A DNA stretch of 64,000 nt from Commensalibacter papalotli (GCF_947179115.1 NZ_CAMXCI010000001.1:372001-436000); one strand, 5' to 3'; shown: positions 53,603-63,338, counted from the stretch's first letter. Numbers and translations are program-made. Notes: generated by a model from the letters alone, not told the origin.

Positions 53603-54730
53603 ATGAAGCTGAAAGTTGATCGCACTATTTTACTTAAAGCCCTGGCACATATTCAAAGTGTTGCAGAAAAACGTAACACTATTCCCATTCTTGCCAATGT
53701 TTTAATCGAAGTGCAAGACGGAATGATGACATTAACCGCAACTGATATGGAAATTGCGATTGTCGAAACCATTCCAGCCGAATCATTGGAAAATGGTGCT
53801 GTTACAGCACCAGCATCAGTTCTATATGAAATTGTTCGTAAACTGCCAGATACTGCACAAATTGAATTAACACATACGAATGATGACATGCCTTTATCCC
53901 TTCGTGCAGGAAAGTATGCAACAAGTTTAAATGTTTTAAATGTCGATGAATTTCCATCTATGACATCTGGGGATTTTCCACATCAGTTTAATATTCCAAC
54001 TGAAACATTGAAAAAACTGATTGAGCAAACGCGTTTTGCTATTTCTACCGAAGAAACTCGTTATTACCTTAATGGTATTTATTTACATATTATGGAAACG
54101 AGTGAAGGAAATAAAAAACTTTGTGCGGTTGCAACCGATGGTCATCGACTTGCTAGAGTAGAAAGCGTAATGCCAGAGGGTTCTGAAAATATTCCAGGAA
54201 TTATTATTCCTCGTAAAACTGTATATGAGGCTTATAAATTGCTTGAAGAAGCAAATGATGAGATCTCATTATCTGTTTCTGATACTCGTATTCAATTTAA
54301 ATTTGGATATATTACATTAACGTCTAAATTAATTGATGGTACGTTTCCAGAATATGAACGCGTAATTCCTAAAAACAATACCAAGATATTACGTGTTGGA
54401 AAACAAGATTTTGCGACAGCTGTTGCTCGTGTTGCTGCTATCAGTATGGAACGTTCAAAGCCAGTTAAATTATCATTAGATAACAACTCTCTGATTTTAT
54501 CAGCCAGCAGTGTTGATCAGGGCAATGCCAAAGAAGAACTTGACGAAACGCAAGTACAATATGACGGCGGCCCACTTGAAATTGGATTTCAAGCACGTTA
54601 TCTAAATGACATTACTGATCAAATTGACAGTCAAGTAGAGTTTGTATTGGCTGATAATTCAGCACCGACTATTGTGCGTGATGTTGATGATATGTCTGCT
54701 TTATATGTTCTAATGCCAATGCGAGTTTAA
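53603..54730 (+). CDS. dnaN: DNA polymerase III beta sliding clamp
   Basis: The 375-residue clamp has the three-domain repeat of DnaN. MKLKVDRTILLKALAHIQSV opens domain 1, TRYYLNGIYLH with VATDGHRLARVES near residue 175 marks domain 2, and the C-terminal YVLMPMRV is the typical end, next to the partner-binding pocket. An in-frame TTG at 53600 precedes the ATG; AGG at 53591-53593 suits the ATG better. It follows dnaA by 96 bases and precedes recF. Confidence 0.96.
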   Translation: MKLKVDRTILLKALAHIQSVAEKRNTIPILANVLIEVQDGMMTLTATDMEIAIVETIPAESLENGAVTAPASVLYEIVRKLPDTAQIELTHTNDDMPLSLRAGKYATSLNVLNVDEFPSMTSGDFPHQFNIPTETLKKLIEQTRFAISTEETRYYLNGIYLHIMETSEGNKKLCAVATDGHRLARVESVMPEGSENIPGIIIPRKTVYEAYKLLEEANDEISLSVSDTRIQFKFGYITLTSKLIDGTFPEYERVIPKNNTKILRVGKQDFATAVARVAAISMERSKPVKLSLDNNSLILSASSVDQGNAKEELDETQVQYDGGPLEIGFQARYLNDITDQIDSQVEFVLADNSAPTIVRDVDDMSALYVLMPMRV

Positions 54731-54761
54731 TGTTTAATTTTTGTGCTCTGTAAAGTTAGGG

Positions 54762-55868
54762 ATGACTTCTTTACTTCGTCTTACCTTGACTAATTTTCGT
54801 AATTACGATCGGTTGGTTTGGTCACCCTCTGCTCAAAAAATAGTTGTTTATGGAGCAAATGGTAGTGGTAAAACAAATTTGCTGGAGGCTTTATCTCTTC
54901 TGGTTCCTGGAAGAGGATTAAGAAAAAGTCGTGTTGAAGATCTTGTCAAATCTGATCGTCAACACTTAGGGTGGGGAGTTGTTGGACAATTTTCGCACCC
55001 TCTTATCAATAATTTCGAAATTGGTACAGGGTGTTTTCCTAACAATAACAAAAAACAATTTCGCCTAAATGAAACACCAGTGCGCAGTCAGCATGAAATA
55101 TCACAGTATTTATCTGCTGTTTGGTTAACGCCACAAATGGATCAGTTATTTTCTCAGAGTGCAGGAGGGCGCAGACGTTTTCTGGATCGATTAATTATTA
55201 CAATGGAAAATTTTCATACCAAAGAAGTCTTTGCATATGAAAAATCTATGAGCCAACGCAATAAACTTCTGGCAAATAATAATTATGATCCCAATTGGTT
55301 GAACGCTATTGAAGAATCAATGGCTAGACATGCAGTAGCTATCACTGCAACCCGAAACACTTTCATTCATCAAATGAATCAATTAAGAATTATTAATGGC
55401 GTGTTTCCCGAAGCCATCCTTAAGCTACAATGTCCTATTGCTGATCGTTTAATGCAAGAACCAGCTATTGTGGTTGAGGACTTCCTTCGTCAACAATGGA
55501 AAAAAGATCGGCACCCTGATGCTCAAAGCAGATCTACACGCTTTGGTATTCATCGTTCTGATGTAATATTTATAGAAAAAAAATCACAAACACCAGCTGG
55601 TATGGCAAGTACGGGTCAACAAAAAGCATTATTAATTGGGATAATACTCAAGTTGACCGAGTTAATTAAAAGTCAAAATATCAGTCTACCGTTATTGTTA
55701 TTAGATGAACCTTTGGTTCATTTAGATGAGATTCATCGTCAAACGTTGCTTTCGACATTGTTAAATCTTGACAGTTTCACCATGATGACAGGAACAGATC
55801 ATTCTTCTTTTAAACAATGCACGAAAAAGGCTGAATTTTTACAAATAATTCAGGGGGAAATCGTGTAA
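54762..55868 (+). CDS. recF: DNA replication and repair protein RecF
   Basis: The SMC-like ATPase loads RecA at gaps. From the ATG at 54762 it has 368 residues beginning MTSLLRLTLTNFRNYDRLVW, the normal RecF N-terminus; the frame is open from TTG at 54741 but those seven codons do not fit. Walker A YGANGSGKTN is near residues 30-39, the signature is STGQQKALLIG near residue 287, and Walker B LLLLDEPLVHLD near residue 313. AGGG touches the ATG, so the ribosome site is poor and translation may be coupled to dnaN. Confidence 0.93.
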   Translation: MTSLLRLTLTNFRNYDRLVWSPSAQKIVVYGANGSGKTNLLEALSLLVPGRGLRKSRVEDLVKSDRQHLGWGVVGQFSHPLINNFEIGTGCFPNNNKKQFRLNETPVRSQHEISQYLSAVWLTPQMDQLFSQSAGGRRRFLDRLIITMENFHTKEVFAYEKSMSQRNKLLANNNYDPNWLNAIEESMARHAVAITATRNTFIHQMNQLRIINGVFPEAILKLQCPIADRLMQEPAIVVEDFLRQQWKKDRHPDAQSRSTRFGIHRSDVIFIEKKSQTPAGMASTGQQKALLIGIILKLTELIKSQNISLPLLLLDEPLVHLDEIHRQTLLSTLLNLDSFTMMTGTDHSSFKQCTKKAEFLQIIQGEIV

Positions 55869-55973
55869 ATCTTTTCTTTTTTATAGAAAATCTGCTATGA
55901 TTTTCTTAATTTTCTCACTTTGTCTATTTTATAAAAAAGATAGCTATCTCGTTATTTCGGAGCCTTATCGATT

Positions 55974-58421
55974 ATGGTCACCCCACAAAACCCTTCTACA
56001 GATTCATCTACAGATACCAATGATGAATATGGCGCATCTTCTATTTCTGTTTTAAGAGGACTGGAAGCCGTCAAAAAAAGACCTGGTATGTATATTGGTG
56101 ATACGGATGACGGGTCTGGCTTGCACCATATGGTGTTTGAAATTATTGATAATGCTGTTGATGAAGCCCAAGCAGGATATGCAGATCAATGTACATTAAC
56201 CCTTAATACGGATGGCAGTGTTACGGTCAGAGATAATGGACGTGGTATCCCTACTGATATTCATCACGAAGAAGGGGTCAGTGCGGCTGAGGTTGTATTA
56301 ACAAAACTGCATGCTGGGGGTAAATTTAACCAAAATTCTTATAAAGTTTCTGGTGGATTACACGGTGTTGGTGCTGCTGTTGTAAATGCTTTATCTGAAT
56401 GGATGGAAGTCCGTATTTGGCGTAATGGCAAAGAGCATTTTATTCGTTTTGAAAATGGGGATACGACTTGTCCTTTAAAAGAAATTGGCCCCAGTGATGA
56501 ACCTACTGGCACCGAAGTTACCTTTAAAGCCAGTGACGAAATTTTTACCCATATTACATTTGAAATCGGAATATTAATTCGACGTCTTCGTGAGTTAGCA
56601 TTCTTAAATTCAGGATTAAAAATTACTGTTACCGATAAACGCGAAGAAGAGGTAACAACAGAACAATTCCATTATGAAGGTGGATTAGAGGAATTTGTTA
56701 AATGGATGACAAGAGCCAAAAACAATCTTATTGAACCGATTAATGGCGATGTATATCATGAAAAAAGTAATATTAAAGTTGAATGCTCTTTGGTTTGGAA
56801 TGACAGTTACAACGAACATGTTATTTGTTTCACCAACAATATTCCTCAAAAAGATGGGGGAACGCACCTTGCTGGATTTAGACAAGCTCTAACTCGTGTT
56901 GTAACGAAATACGCCGAAGGCGTTATGAATAAAAAAGAAACTTTAGCGTTGACTGGTGATGATATGAGAGAAGGCTTGACAGCTATTCTTTCTGTGAAAG
57001 TACCTGATCCCAAATTCTCATCACAAACCAAAGATAAGCTGGTTTCTTCAGAAGTACAACCAGTTGTGCAAAGCTGTATATCAGATGCTTTGGGGCATTG
57101 GTTTGAAACTCATCCCAAAGAAGCAAAAATTATTATTGCTAAAGCACTTGATGCTGCTTCTGCCAGAGAAGCCGCGCGTAAAGCACGCGAATTAACAAGA
57201 CGTAAAGGCATATTAGATATTTCTTCTTTGCCTGGAAAACTTGCTGATTGCCAACAAAGAGACCCATCAAAATCTGAAATCTTTATTGTAGAGGGAGATT
57301 CTGCAGGCGGTACAGCAAAGCAGGGTAGGGATCGTCGTTTTCAAGCTATATTACCTTTAAAAGGTAAAATCCTAAATGTGGAACGGGCACGTTTTGATAG
57401 AATGCTGAATTCTGCCGAAATTGGTACTTTAATTACGGCTTTGGGAACAGGCATAGGTCGTGGTGAAGTTGAACAAGGTGGTTTTTCTATTGAAAAACTA
57501 AGGTATCATAAAATCGTTATTATGACAGATGCTGACGTTGATGGATCTCATATTCGAACCTTATTATTGACGTTCTTTTTCCGCCAAATGCCCGAGCTTA
57601 TTGAAAAAGGCTATATCTATATTGCTCAACCACCTTTGTATCGTGCGAAAAGAGGAAATGATGAACGCTATCTGAAAAATGATGAAGCATTAGAAACCTA
57701 TTTACTGGGTAAAGCCATACAAAATGCTATTCTAACTTTTTCAAATGGTAACAGTCTTTCTGGTGATAGTTTAACAACCGAAGTTCTTGAATATGCAAAA
57801 ATTACACAAAAACTTCAGTCTTTGGAAAAACATGCACCTTTATGGATTTTAGAACAAGCAGTTATTAGTAAATTTTTACATGCTGATCCTGTTATGGCAC
57901 AGCCTCATTTAGAGGATTTTCAAAATAGATTAAACGCATTATCTTTGCCTAATGAGCAAACTTGGAAAGTCACAAATGATGATACAGGAATAGGCATAAA
58001 TCGCACAGTTAGAGGTGTTGGTGAAAATTATTTTATTCCAGCCTCTATTTTAAAAGGGCGTAATATTCATTGGATCAATACTCATCAAGATGCAATGACT
58101 CGTGATTTCTATGAAAGTGCAGTTTTGAGTATTGATAATAAAGAAGAAAAAATCAGTGGTCCAAGTGGCGTATATGAAAAATTATTCAATTACGGGAAAA
58201 AAGGCTTAACTATTAACCGCTTTAAAGGCTTAGGTGAAATGAATGATGACCAATTATGGAGCACGACTTTAGACCCAGCAACCAGAACTTTATTACAAGT
58301 AAGAGTCGGAGAAACAGAAGAGGCTGATCAAGTATTCACCACATTAATGGGCGATGTCGTAGAACCAAGAAAAGAATTTATTGTTAATAATGCGTTAAAA
58401 GTAGCAAATTTAGATATTTAG
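55974..58421 (+). CDS. gyrB: DNA gyrase subunit B
   Basis: The 815-residue subunit has the GHKL ATPase (IIDNAVDEAQAG near residue 58, DNGRGIPTDIH near residue 85, GGLHGVGAAVVNALS near residue 125), a transducer domain, and the TOPRIM domain with VEGDSAGGTAKQGRDRRFQA near residue 440 and MTDADVDGSHIRTLLLTFFF near residue 515. The C-terminal KGLGEMNDDQLWSTTLDP motif binds GyrA. It follows recF by 105 bases, completing dnaA-dnaN-recF-gyrB. GGAGCC lies about 14 bases upstream of the ATG. Confidence 0.96.
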   Translation: MVTPQNPSTDSSTDTNDEYGASSISVLRGLEAVKKRPGMYIGDTDDGSGLHHMVFEIIDNAVDEAQAGYADQCTLTLNTDGSVTVRDNGRGIPTDIHHEEGVSAAEVVLTKLHAGGKFNQNSYKVSGGLHGVGAAVVNALSEWMEVRIWRNGKEHFIRFENGDTTCPLKEIGPSDEPTGTEVTFKASDEIFTHITFEIGILIRRLRELAFLNSGLKITVTDKREEEVTTEQFHYEGGLEEFVKWMTRAKNNLIEPINGDVYHEKSNIKVECSLVWNDSYNEHVICFTNNIPQKDGGTHLAGFRQALTRVVTKYAEGVMNKKETLALTGDDMREGLTAILSVKVPDPKFSSQTKDKLVSSEVQPVVQSCISDALGHWFETHPKEAKIIIAKALDAASAREAARKARELTRRKGILDISSLPGKLADCQQRDPSKSEIFIVEGDSAGGTAKQGRDRRFQAILPLKGKILNVERARFDRMLNSAEIGTLITALGTGIGRGEVEQGGFSIEKLRYHKIVIMTDADVDGSHIRTLLLTFFFRQMPELIEKGYIYIAQPPLYRAKRGNDERYLKNDEALETYLLGKAIQNAILTFSNGNSLSGDSLTTEVLEYAKITQKLQSLEKHAPLWILEQAVISKFLHADPVMAQPHLEDFQNRLNALSLPNEQTWKVTNDDTGIGINRTVRGVGENYFIPASILKGRNIHWINTHQDAMTRDFYESAVLSIDNKEEKISGPSGVYEKLFNYGKKGLTINRFKGLGEMNDDQLWSTTLDPATRTLLQVRVGETEEADQVFTTLMGDVVEPRKEFIVNNALKVANLDI

Positions 58422-58551
58422 ATTTTCATCATAAAAATAATACTCATTACTAAAGAAAGGCATTATTTTTATGTAGCATCTTTTAAAAAGAAATATTACT
58501 TTACAATTTATTTCATACCAATGAATTTATGTATAAAGGTTAAATTGTCTG

Positions 58552-59010
58552 ATGTTTTGTCCCTTTTGTGGAAACGAAGATACCATGGTAAAAGATAGCC
58601 GTTCCACAGAAGATGGAACGGCTATTCGCAGAAGACGTGTTTGCACGAAATGTAATGAGCGTTTTACCACGCTGGAACGTGTTCAAACACGTGAAATTAT
58701 GGTTTTAAAACGCAGTGGACAGCGCGTTCCTTTCGAAAAAGAAAAGCTGATCCGTTCTATTGATCTGGCAACACGTAAACGACCAATATCTGCTGAATCA
58801 ATTGATCAGATTGCCAACAAGCTTGAAAAGCAATTTATTGATTTAGGTGAAAACTTGATTTCCTCTGAATCAATTGGTAGAGCCACTATGGAAATTTTAA
58901 AAGATATCGATAAAGTTGCATATGTTCGCTTTGCCAGCGTTTATTCTGATTTTAAAAATGTTAAAGATTTTGCAGAAATTTTGCAAACTATGGAACATCA
59001 CGATATATAA
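58552..59010 (+). CDS. nrdR: Transcriptional repressor NrdR
   Basis: The 152-residue regulator senses dATP/ATP and represses ribonucleotide reductase genes. The zinc ribbon uses C3, C6, C31 and C34 (MFCPFCGNED, VCTKCNERF), and the ATP-cone starts near residue 48 (REIMVLKRSGQRVPFEKEK). Its target sites (NrdR boxes) would be near nrd genes, none of which is in this window. nusB follows 41 bases later; the rib genes that often lie between them in alphaproteobacteria are missing. Confidence 0.96.
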   Translation: MFCPFCGNEDTMVKDSRSTEDGTAIRRRRVCTKCNERFTTLERVQTREIMVLKRSGQRVPFEKEKLIRSIDLATRKRPISAESIDQIANKLEKQFIDLGENLISSESIGRATMEILKDIDKVAYVRFASVYSDFKNVKDFAEILQTMEHHDI

Positions 59011-59051
59011 AAGTTTTACTCTAAAATAAAGAATTTCACTTTAGGTTAACA

Positions 59052-59558
59052 ATGAATACTAATACTCAAATTACTCAACGACCAAGAACTTTAACTCGAA
59101 TTGCTATTGTTCAAGCCTTGTTTCAATGGGAGCAAGGGACTGAAAAAGCAGCGAATTTAATTATAGAACAGTTTTTATTGCACCGTATTGATCCTCAATG
59201 TAATGAAGAAATATATAATGATGGCAAGGCCTATATCCCTAATGTAAATTTGTTTAAAAATATAATTCAACAATTTGTGCATCAACACTCTGAAATTGAT
59301 GTTATTTTAATCAAAACATTACCCAAAGATTGGCCTTTACATCGACTTGATCCTGTTGTGAGAGCAATTTTAAGAGCTGCAATTACAGAGTTACTCAATG
59401 ATGCCAAAGATCCACCTACCAAAGTGGTTATTAATGAATATATTGATGTAACTCATGCTTTTTGTGAGGGAGATGAATCATCTTTAATCAATGGAATTTT
59501 AGATAATATAAGTCGTCAATTACGTCCTGAAAGCGCATCTTCTGCTGATCAAACATAA
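59052..59558 (+). CDS. nusB: Transcription antitermination factor NusB
   Basis: The 168-residue helical protein binds boxA RNA with NusE/S10 in rRNA antitermination. TRIAIVQALFQWEQG near residue 15, WPLHRLDPVVRAILRAAITE near residue 94 and PPTKVVINEYIDVTHAFCEG near residue 121 followed by FINGILD-like SLINGILDNISRQLR are family marks. thiL starts 7 bases after its stop, so they are probably co-transcribed. AGGTTAAC precedes the ATG. Confidence 0.94.
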   Translation: MNTNTQITQRPRTLTRIAIVQALFQWEQGTEKAANLIIEQFLLHRIDPQCNEEIYNDGKAYIPNVNLFKNIIQQFVHQHSEIDVILIKTLPKDWPLHRLDPVVRAILRAAITELLNDAKDPPTKVVINEYIDVTHAFCEGDESSLINGILDNISRQLRPESASSADQT

Positions 59559-59565
59559 GGTTTCT

Positions 59566-60525
59566 ATGCAAAACTTTCTTGCTCCTGAATTTCAATTCAT
59601 TCACCAATATATAAAAAAATTGGCAGGAAAGGGTGCTTTAGGACTAACAGATGATGCTGCTATATTGTCTGTAGAACCTGAATATGAGCTGGTATTAACA
59701 GCAGATGCTATGGTTGAAAATGTACATTTTTTTTCCAGTGATGCTGTTGATTTAATCGCACAAAAATTGCTGCGTTGTAATTTATCAGACTTGGCGGGAA
59801 TGGGGGCAGAACCTGTCGGATATCTTTTAACTGTGTCTTTGCCTAAACATTGCTTTAACGCTACGTGGTTTGAGCAATTCACCAGTGGTTTACAAAGAGA
59901 TCAGGAGTTATTTCATATTTCCTTATTAGGTGGGGATACCACAAGTAACCCTCATAACATGTTTTTCTCTCTCACCGCTATTGGAAAAACATTAAAAAAC
60001 AAATCCTTAAGAAGGAATAATGCCCAAGTTGGAGATGGTATTTGGGTTACAGGAACAATCGGCGATGCAGCTCTGGGGCTTTTGGCTCTAAAAAATGAAG
60101 TAAATGATGTGGATGGTTTTTTAACGCAGCGTTATCATTTACCCCAACCAAGACTAGGATTAAATCTTGTGGATATTGCATCGGCAGGAATGGATATTTC
60201 TGATGGTTTAATACAAGATTTAGGCCATTTAACTCGTGAAAGTCAAGTTGGAGCCATTATATACGCTGATCAAATACCATTATCTAAACAAGCTAAGATA
60301 CTAGGTAATTCATATTTAGAAACTTGCTTAACTGGTGGTGATGATTATGAACTTTTGTTAACCATACCACAAGATAAAGAACAACAAGCAATTACTCAAA
60401 GTCATAAAGCAAATATTCCTTTAACTAAAATTGGTTATTGCACAGACCAACAAGGTTCTGTGATTTGTTATGATAGCAATAAGATTACAATGAATTTTAA
60501 AAATACAGGATGGAGTCATATTTAA
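59566..60525 (+). CDS. thiL: Thiamine-monophosphate kinase
   Basis: The 319-residue enzyme phosphorylates thiamine monophosphate to the active cofactor. The AIRS-like fold is marked by GLTDDAAIL near residue 27, LTADAMVENVHFF near residue 44, NLSDLAGMGAEPVGYLLTVS near residue 72 and GGDTTSNP near residue 124, with SAGMDISDGLIQDLGHL near residue 211. It follows nusB by 7 bases. Its product feeds TPP enzymes such as the phosphoketolase in this window, though the link is only metabolic. Confidence 0.95.
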   Translation: MQNFLAPEFQFIHQYIKKLAGKGALGLTDDAAILSVEPEYELVLTADAMVENVHFFSSDAVDLIAQKLLRCNLSDLAGMGAEPVGYLLTVSLPKHCFNATWFEQFTSGLQRDQELFHISLLGGDTTSNPHNMFFSLTAIGKTLKNKSLRRNNAQVGDGIWVTGTIGDAALGLLALKNEVNDVDGFLTQRYHLPQPRLGLNLVDIASAGMDISDGLIQDLGHLTRESQVGAIIYADQIPLSKQAKILGNSYLETCLTGGDDYELLLTIPQDKEQQAITQSHKANIPLTKIGYCTDQQGSVICYDSNKITMNFKNTGWSHI

Positions 60526-60675
60526 GTTGATATATTTTTAATAAATTGAGTTGGCATAATATATATTATACGTTTTTTATTATAATTCAAAAATTACACC
60601 TATATCCTTAACAAACTTCAGAAATCTATGTTAACCTAAACTTTCAAATTTATTTTATATTCAAAGGGAAATTTT

Positions 60676-61437
60676 ATGACTTATCTTTATGATCGCGTAC
60701 TTTTAACCAATGATGATGGCATAGAAGCACCTGGAATAAAAATTCTTGAAAATATAGCCTCTAAGATTGCCAAGGAAGTCTGGGTTGTAGCCCCTGAACA
60801 AGATCAAAGTGGAACTTCTCAATCTATTTCAATACATAATCCCCTTCGTGCTTTTGAAAAAAGTGATAAGCATTATGCTGTAACTGGAACTCCAGGAGAT
60901 TGCGTTGTTATGGGACTGAGACAAATTATGCCGCAACTACCCGATGTAATTTTATCAGGTGTTAACCGTGGCTGTAATTTGGGTATAGAAACACTCTTTT
61001 CTGGCACTGTGGGTGCTGCTATGACAGGATGTTTATTAAATATTCCCTCTATTGCATTTAGTCAAAGCTTCAGAGATGGGCATGATATTTATTGGGAAAC
61101 AGCCTATCATTATGGCCCCAAAGTCATGGAAAAGCTTTCAACTCTTTCTTGGCAACATCCAAGAACCTGTTTAAATATAAATTTTCCAGATTGTCCCTAT
61201 GATGAAGTGAAATCTATTGAATTTACCACACAAGGTATTGGTTATATTGATGATATTTCTATTGTAAAAAAAACAGATATGCGTAAAACACCATATTATT
61301 GGCTTAACTTTGATCGTCCTATCAAAGAAGATATAGAGCTTACTGAAACTCAAGTGGTTAATAATAAATCCATTTCTATTACTCCCCTCTCCTTTGACCG
61401 TACGAATAATGACCTTTTACAAAAAATGAAATCTTAA
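60676..61437 (+). CDS. surE: 5'/3'-nucleotidase SurE
   Basis: The 253-residue phosphatase acts on nucleoside monophosphates and short polyphosphates in stationary phase. The metal site is VLLTNDDGIEAPGI near residue 8, SGTSQSISI near residue 44, VTGTPGDCVVMGL near residue 74 and LSGVNRGCNLGIETLFSGTV near residue 94 are all typical. AAAGGGAAA lies 6 bases upstream of the ATG. It is monocistronic; the 150-base upstream gap is AT-rich and I see no clear regulatory element. A frameshifted gene converges from the other strand. Confidence 0.95.
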   Translation: MTYLYDRVLLTNDDGIEAPGIKILENIASKIAKEVWVVAPEQDQSGTSQSISIHNPLRAFEKSDKHYAVTGTPGDCVVMGLRQIMPQLPDVILSGVNRGCNLGIETLFSGTVGAAMTGCLLNIPSIAFSQSFRDGHDIYWETAYHYGPKVMEKLSTLSWQHPRTCLNINFPDCPYDEVKSIEFTTQGIGYIDDISIVKKTDMRKTPYYWLNFDRPIKEDIELTETQVVNNKSISITPLSFDRTNNDLLQKMKS

Positions 61438-61478
61438 TGATTTGATAATAAGGGAAAAATAATATTTCTCTTTCTCAT

Positions 61479-61861
61479 TCAATCCTTGCCCAAGGAAATT
61501 TGACGGGTAAACCTTGAAATTGAAAAAAGGTTTACCGATTGAACCTCATCCCAAATAGACAAATATTCAAGCAGATGTTGATGTTCAGTCTTTTTTCTTA
61601 ATAAATCTAAGACTTCCTGAATAATTGGTATGTTTACTTCTATACCATTCCATAGATAGTCGTTGATGATATCTAACATTAAATTCATCAATATATGTCG
61701 CCTTGGATCAAAAGAATTAATGCCTAAAGAAACGATTATATATTTTGAAAGCCATTTTTGTGTTCGAAACTCATTGGGTAACCCGTACTCCCAATCTTGA
61801 ATATTATCAGAGCAAAAGATAATTTTAAGTTTTTACATAAGCGTTTAATTGCATCTTGCAT
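61479..61861 (-). pseudogene. Frameshifted gene coupled to mlaD, unknown family
   Basis: The ATG at 61861 overlaps the mlaD stop as TAATG, a sign of a true downstream cistron. The first 16 codons (MQDAIKRLCKNLKLSF) are in one frame. After adding one base in the 4-base A run at 61814-61817 (plus strand), the frame continues CSDNIQDWEYGLPNEF and on to a stop at 61479. The rebuilt protein is 127 residues, with helical, charged segments (IIQEVLDLLRKKTEHQHLL) and no signal peptide. No family is recognised. Translation of the intact 3' part from an internal ATG (61691, 70 residues) is possible. Confidence 0.65.
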
Positions 61862-62319
61862 TATTTGGCAGATAAATTTCCACCACCAAAAATATAATTA
61901 CTGATTTGCTGTTCAATACTAGTATATGGTTGGGTATTAGTAACAAAACTGTCAGGTTTTAAATATTCCTTTGATTTTCCAGGATGAACCATTATAGAGC
62001 CACTATCTGTCATCCCTAAAGAACCTATACTAAAGCTGCTATCATCAGGAAGATGAATGGTTTTATTGATCTCTAGTTTTACATCGGCCATAAATGTTTT
62101 TTTATTTAGTTGAACCGAACGTACTACCCCAACTGGCACACCTGAAAGGATAACACTTCCACCAGGTTCAAGTGTATTGGCAGAGTAAAATTGAGCAGTC
62201 AAAGGGTATTTATCTCCTTTAATACCAAACATTGTCATTCTTGAATAAGAGTAAAAACCAATAGCAACCACTAATACCAATCCACTTGCTATATATGCGC
62301 TTACTTTAATGTTTTTCAC
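61861..62319 (-). CDS. mlaD: MlaD-type outer-membrane lipid asymmetry protein (MCE domain)
   Basis: The 152-residue protein has one N-terminal membrane helix (about residues 7-27) and a single MCE domain (YPLTAQFYSANTLEPGGSVI, then LSGVPVGVVRSVQL near residues 58-72). MlaD forms a periplasmic hexamer on the MlaFE ABC transporter and moves phospholipids between membranes. The other mla genes are not adjacent; only the frameshifted gene follows, coupled by TAATG. The chosen ATG has GAGGATTACAGAGTG upstream, with AGGA well placed. Confidence 0.9.
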   Translation of the reverse strand: MKNIKVSAYIASGLVLVVAIGFYSYSRMTMFGIKGDKYPLTAQFYSANTLEPGGSVILSGVPVGVVRSVQLNKKTFMADVKLEINKTIHLPDDSSFSIGSLGMTDSGSIMVHPGKSKEYLKPDSFVTNTQPYTSIEQQISNYIFGGGNLSAK

Positions 62320-62498
62320 TCTGTAATCCTCGTATATCTATAAATCAATTTAAATTTAAATTGTCGTTCAGTAATTAAGATTATATTCATATAAGATGAA
62401 ATACGATATAGTTTTATCTTATCCTATAAGATTTTCTTTTAGAATATTTCGTCTCAAAATACAAAAATAAAAAATATATACAATACGGATGGGTATTT

Positions 62499-63338
62499 AT
62501 GTCATTCCTTCAGGCTATTTTTATTGCAATTTTACAAGGTGCAACAGAGCTCTTCCCTGTCAGTAGTTTGGGACATGCTGTCGTGATTCCAGCTTTGCTG
62601 GGATGGCTTATCAATCCTCAAGATCAAACATTTTTACCTTTTATCGTGATGTTACATTTTGGTACAATGTTTGCGTTACTCATATTCTTTTGGAAGGATT
62701 GGCAGGCTTTAACCAGAGGTGTTATGGGAAAAGAGGGACCCGCAATACGTGAGCAAAGTATTTATGTTGTCTTACTACTTGTTATTGCAACATTACCCGC
62801 CATAATAATTGGTTCTATATTAGAGAGCTTTATTCGAGGGCTTTTCTCAACACCTGAAATGGTATCAATTTTTTTAATCTGTAACGGATTAATGCTTTTT
62901 GCTGCTGAAAAACTCAGAAAAAAAAATCAAAACTCAATCATTGCTATCGCAGACTTAACCCCCAAAGATGCTTTAATCATTGGTTGTTTCCAATGCCTAG
63001 CCTTTTTTCCTGGCTTATCACGATCTGGTGCAACCATAGTTGGTGGTGTAATACACAAATTATCCTACGAAAATGCTGCTCGTTTTTCTTTTTTGCTAGC
63101 ATTACCTATTATTTTCGCAGCGACCATTCATCAAACATGGAAAATTTATAAACATAATATTCCAATTGAAAATTTTGGGACGATATTTATCGCAACGATA
63201 GTTGGTGGAGTAACAGCTTTAATCAGCACTACTTTAATAATGAAATATTTTCATAATCATGAAAAATTGGCTTTAACGCCATTTAGTTTTTATTGTATCG
63301 CTTTAGGCAGTATCAGCCTACTTATTTTTTTAATCTAG
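62499..63338 (+). CDS. uppP: Undecaprenyl-diphosphate phosphatase UppP (BacA)
   Basis: The 279-residue inner-membrane protein has about eight membrane helices and recycles the lipid carrier for peptidoglycan and LPS synthesis. The active-site regions are QGATELFPVSSLGHAVVIP near residue 13 (Glu and Ser) and FPGLSRSGATIVGGV near residue 170 (Arg). In most homologues the first motif reads GxxE(F/W)LP(I/V)SSxGH; here the Leu is replaced by Phe (ELFPVSS). The rest is normal. It lies between mlaD (divergent) and an MFS gene. Confidence 0.93.
   Translation: MSFLQAIFIAILQGATELFPVSSLGHAVVIPALLGWLINPQDQTFLPFIVMLHFGTMFALLIFFWKDWQALTRGVMGKEGPAIREQSIYVVLLLVIATLPAIIIGSILESFIRGLFSTPEMVSIFLICNGLMLFAAEKLRKKNQNSIIAIADLTPKDALIIGCFQCLAFFPGLSRSGATIVGGVIHKLSYENAARFSFLLALPIIFAATIHQTWKIYKHNIPIENFGTIFIATIVGGVTALISTTLIMKYFHNHEKLALTPFSFYCIALGSISLLIFLI

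Noticed and set aside
60526..60675. AT-rich gap before surE with an ATAATATATATTAT inverted repeat
   Set aside because: Short palindromic AT repeats are expected in this composition; no gene, RNA or clear regulatory signal is visible.
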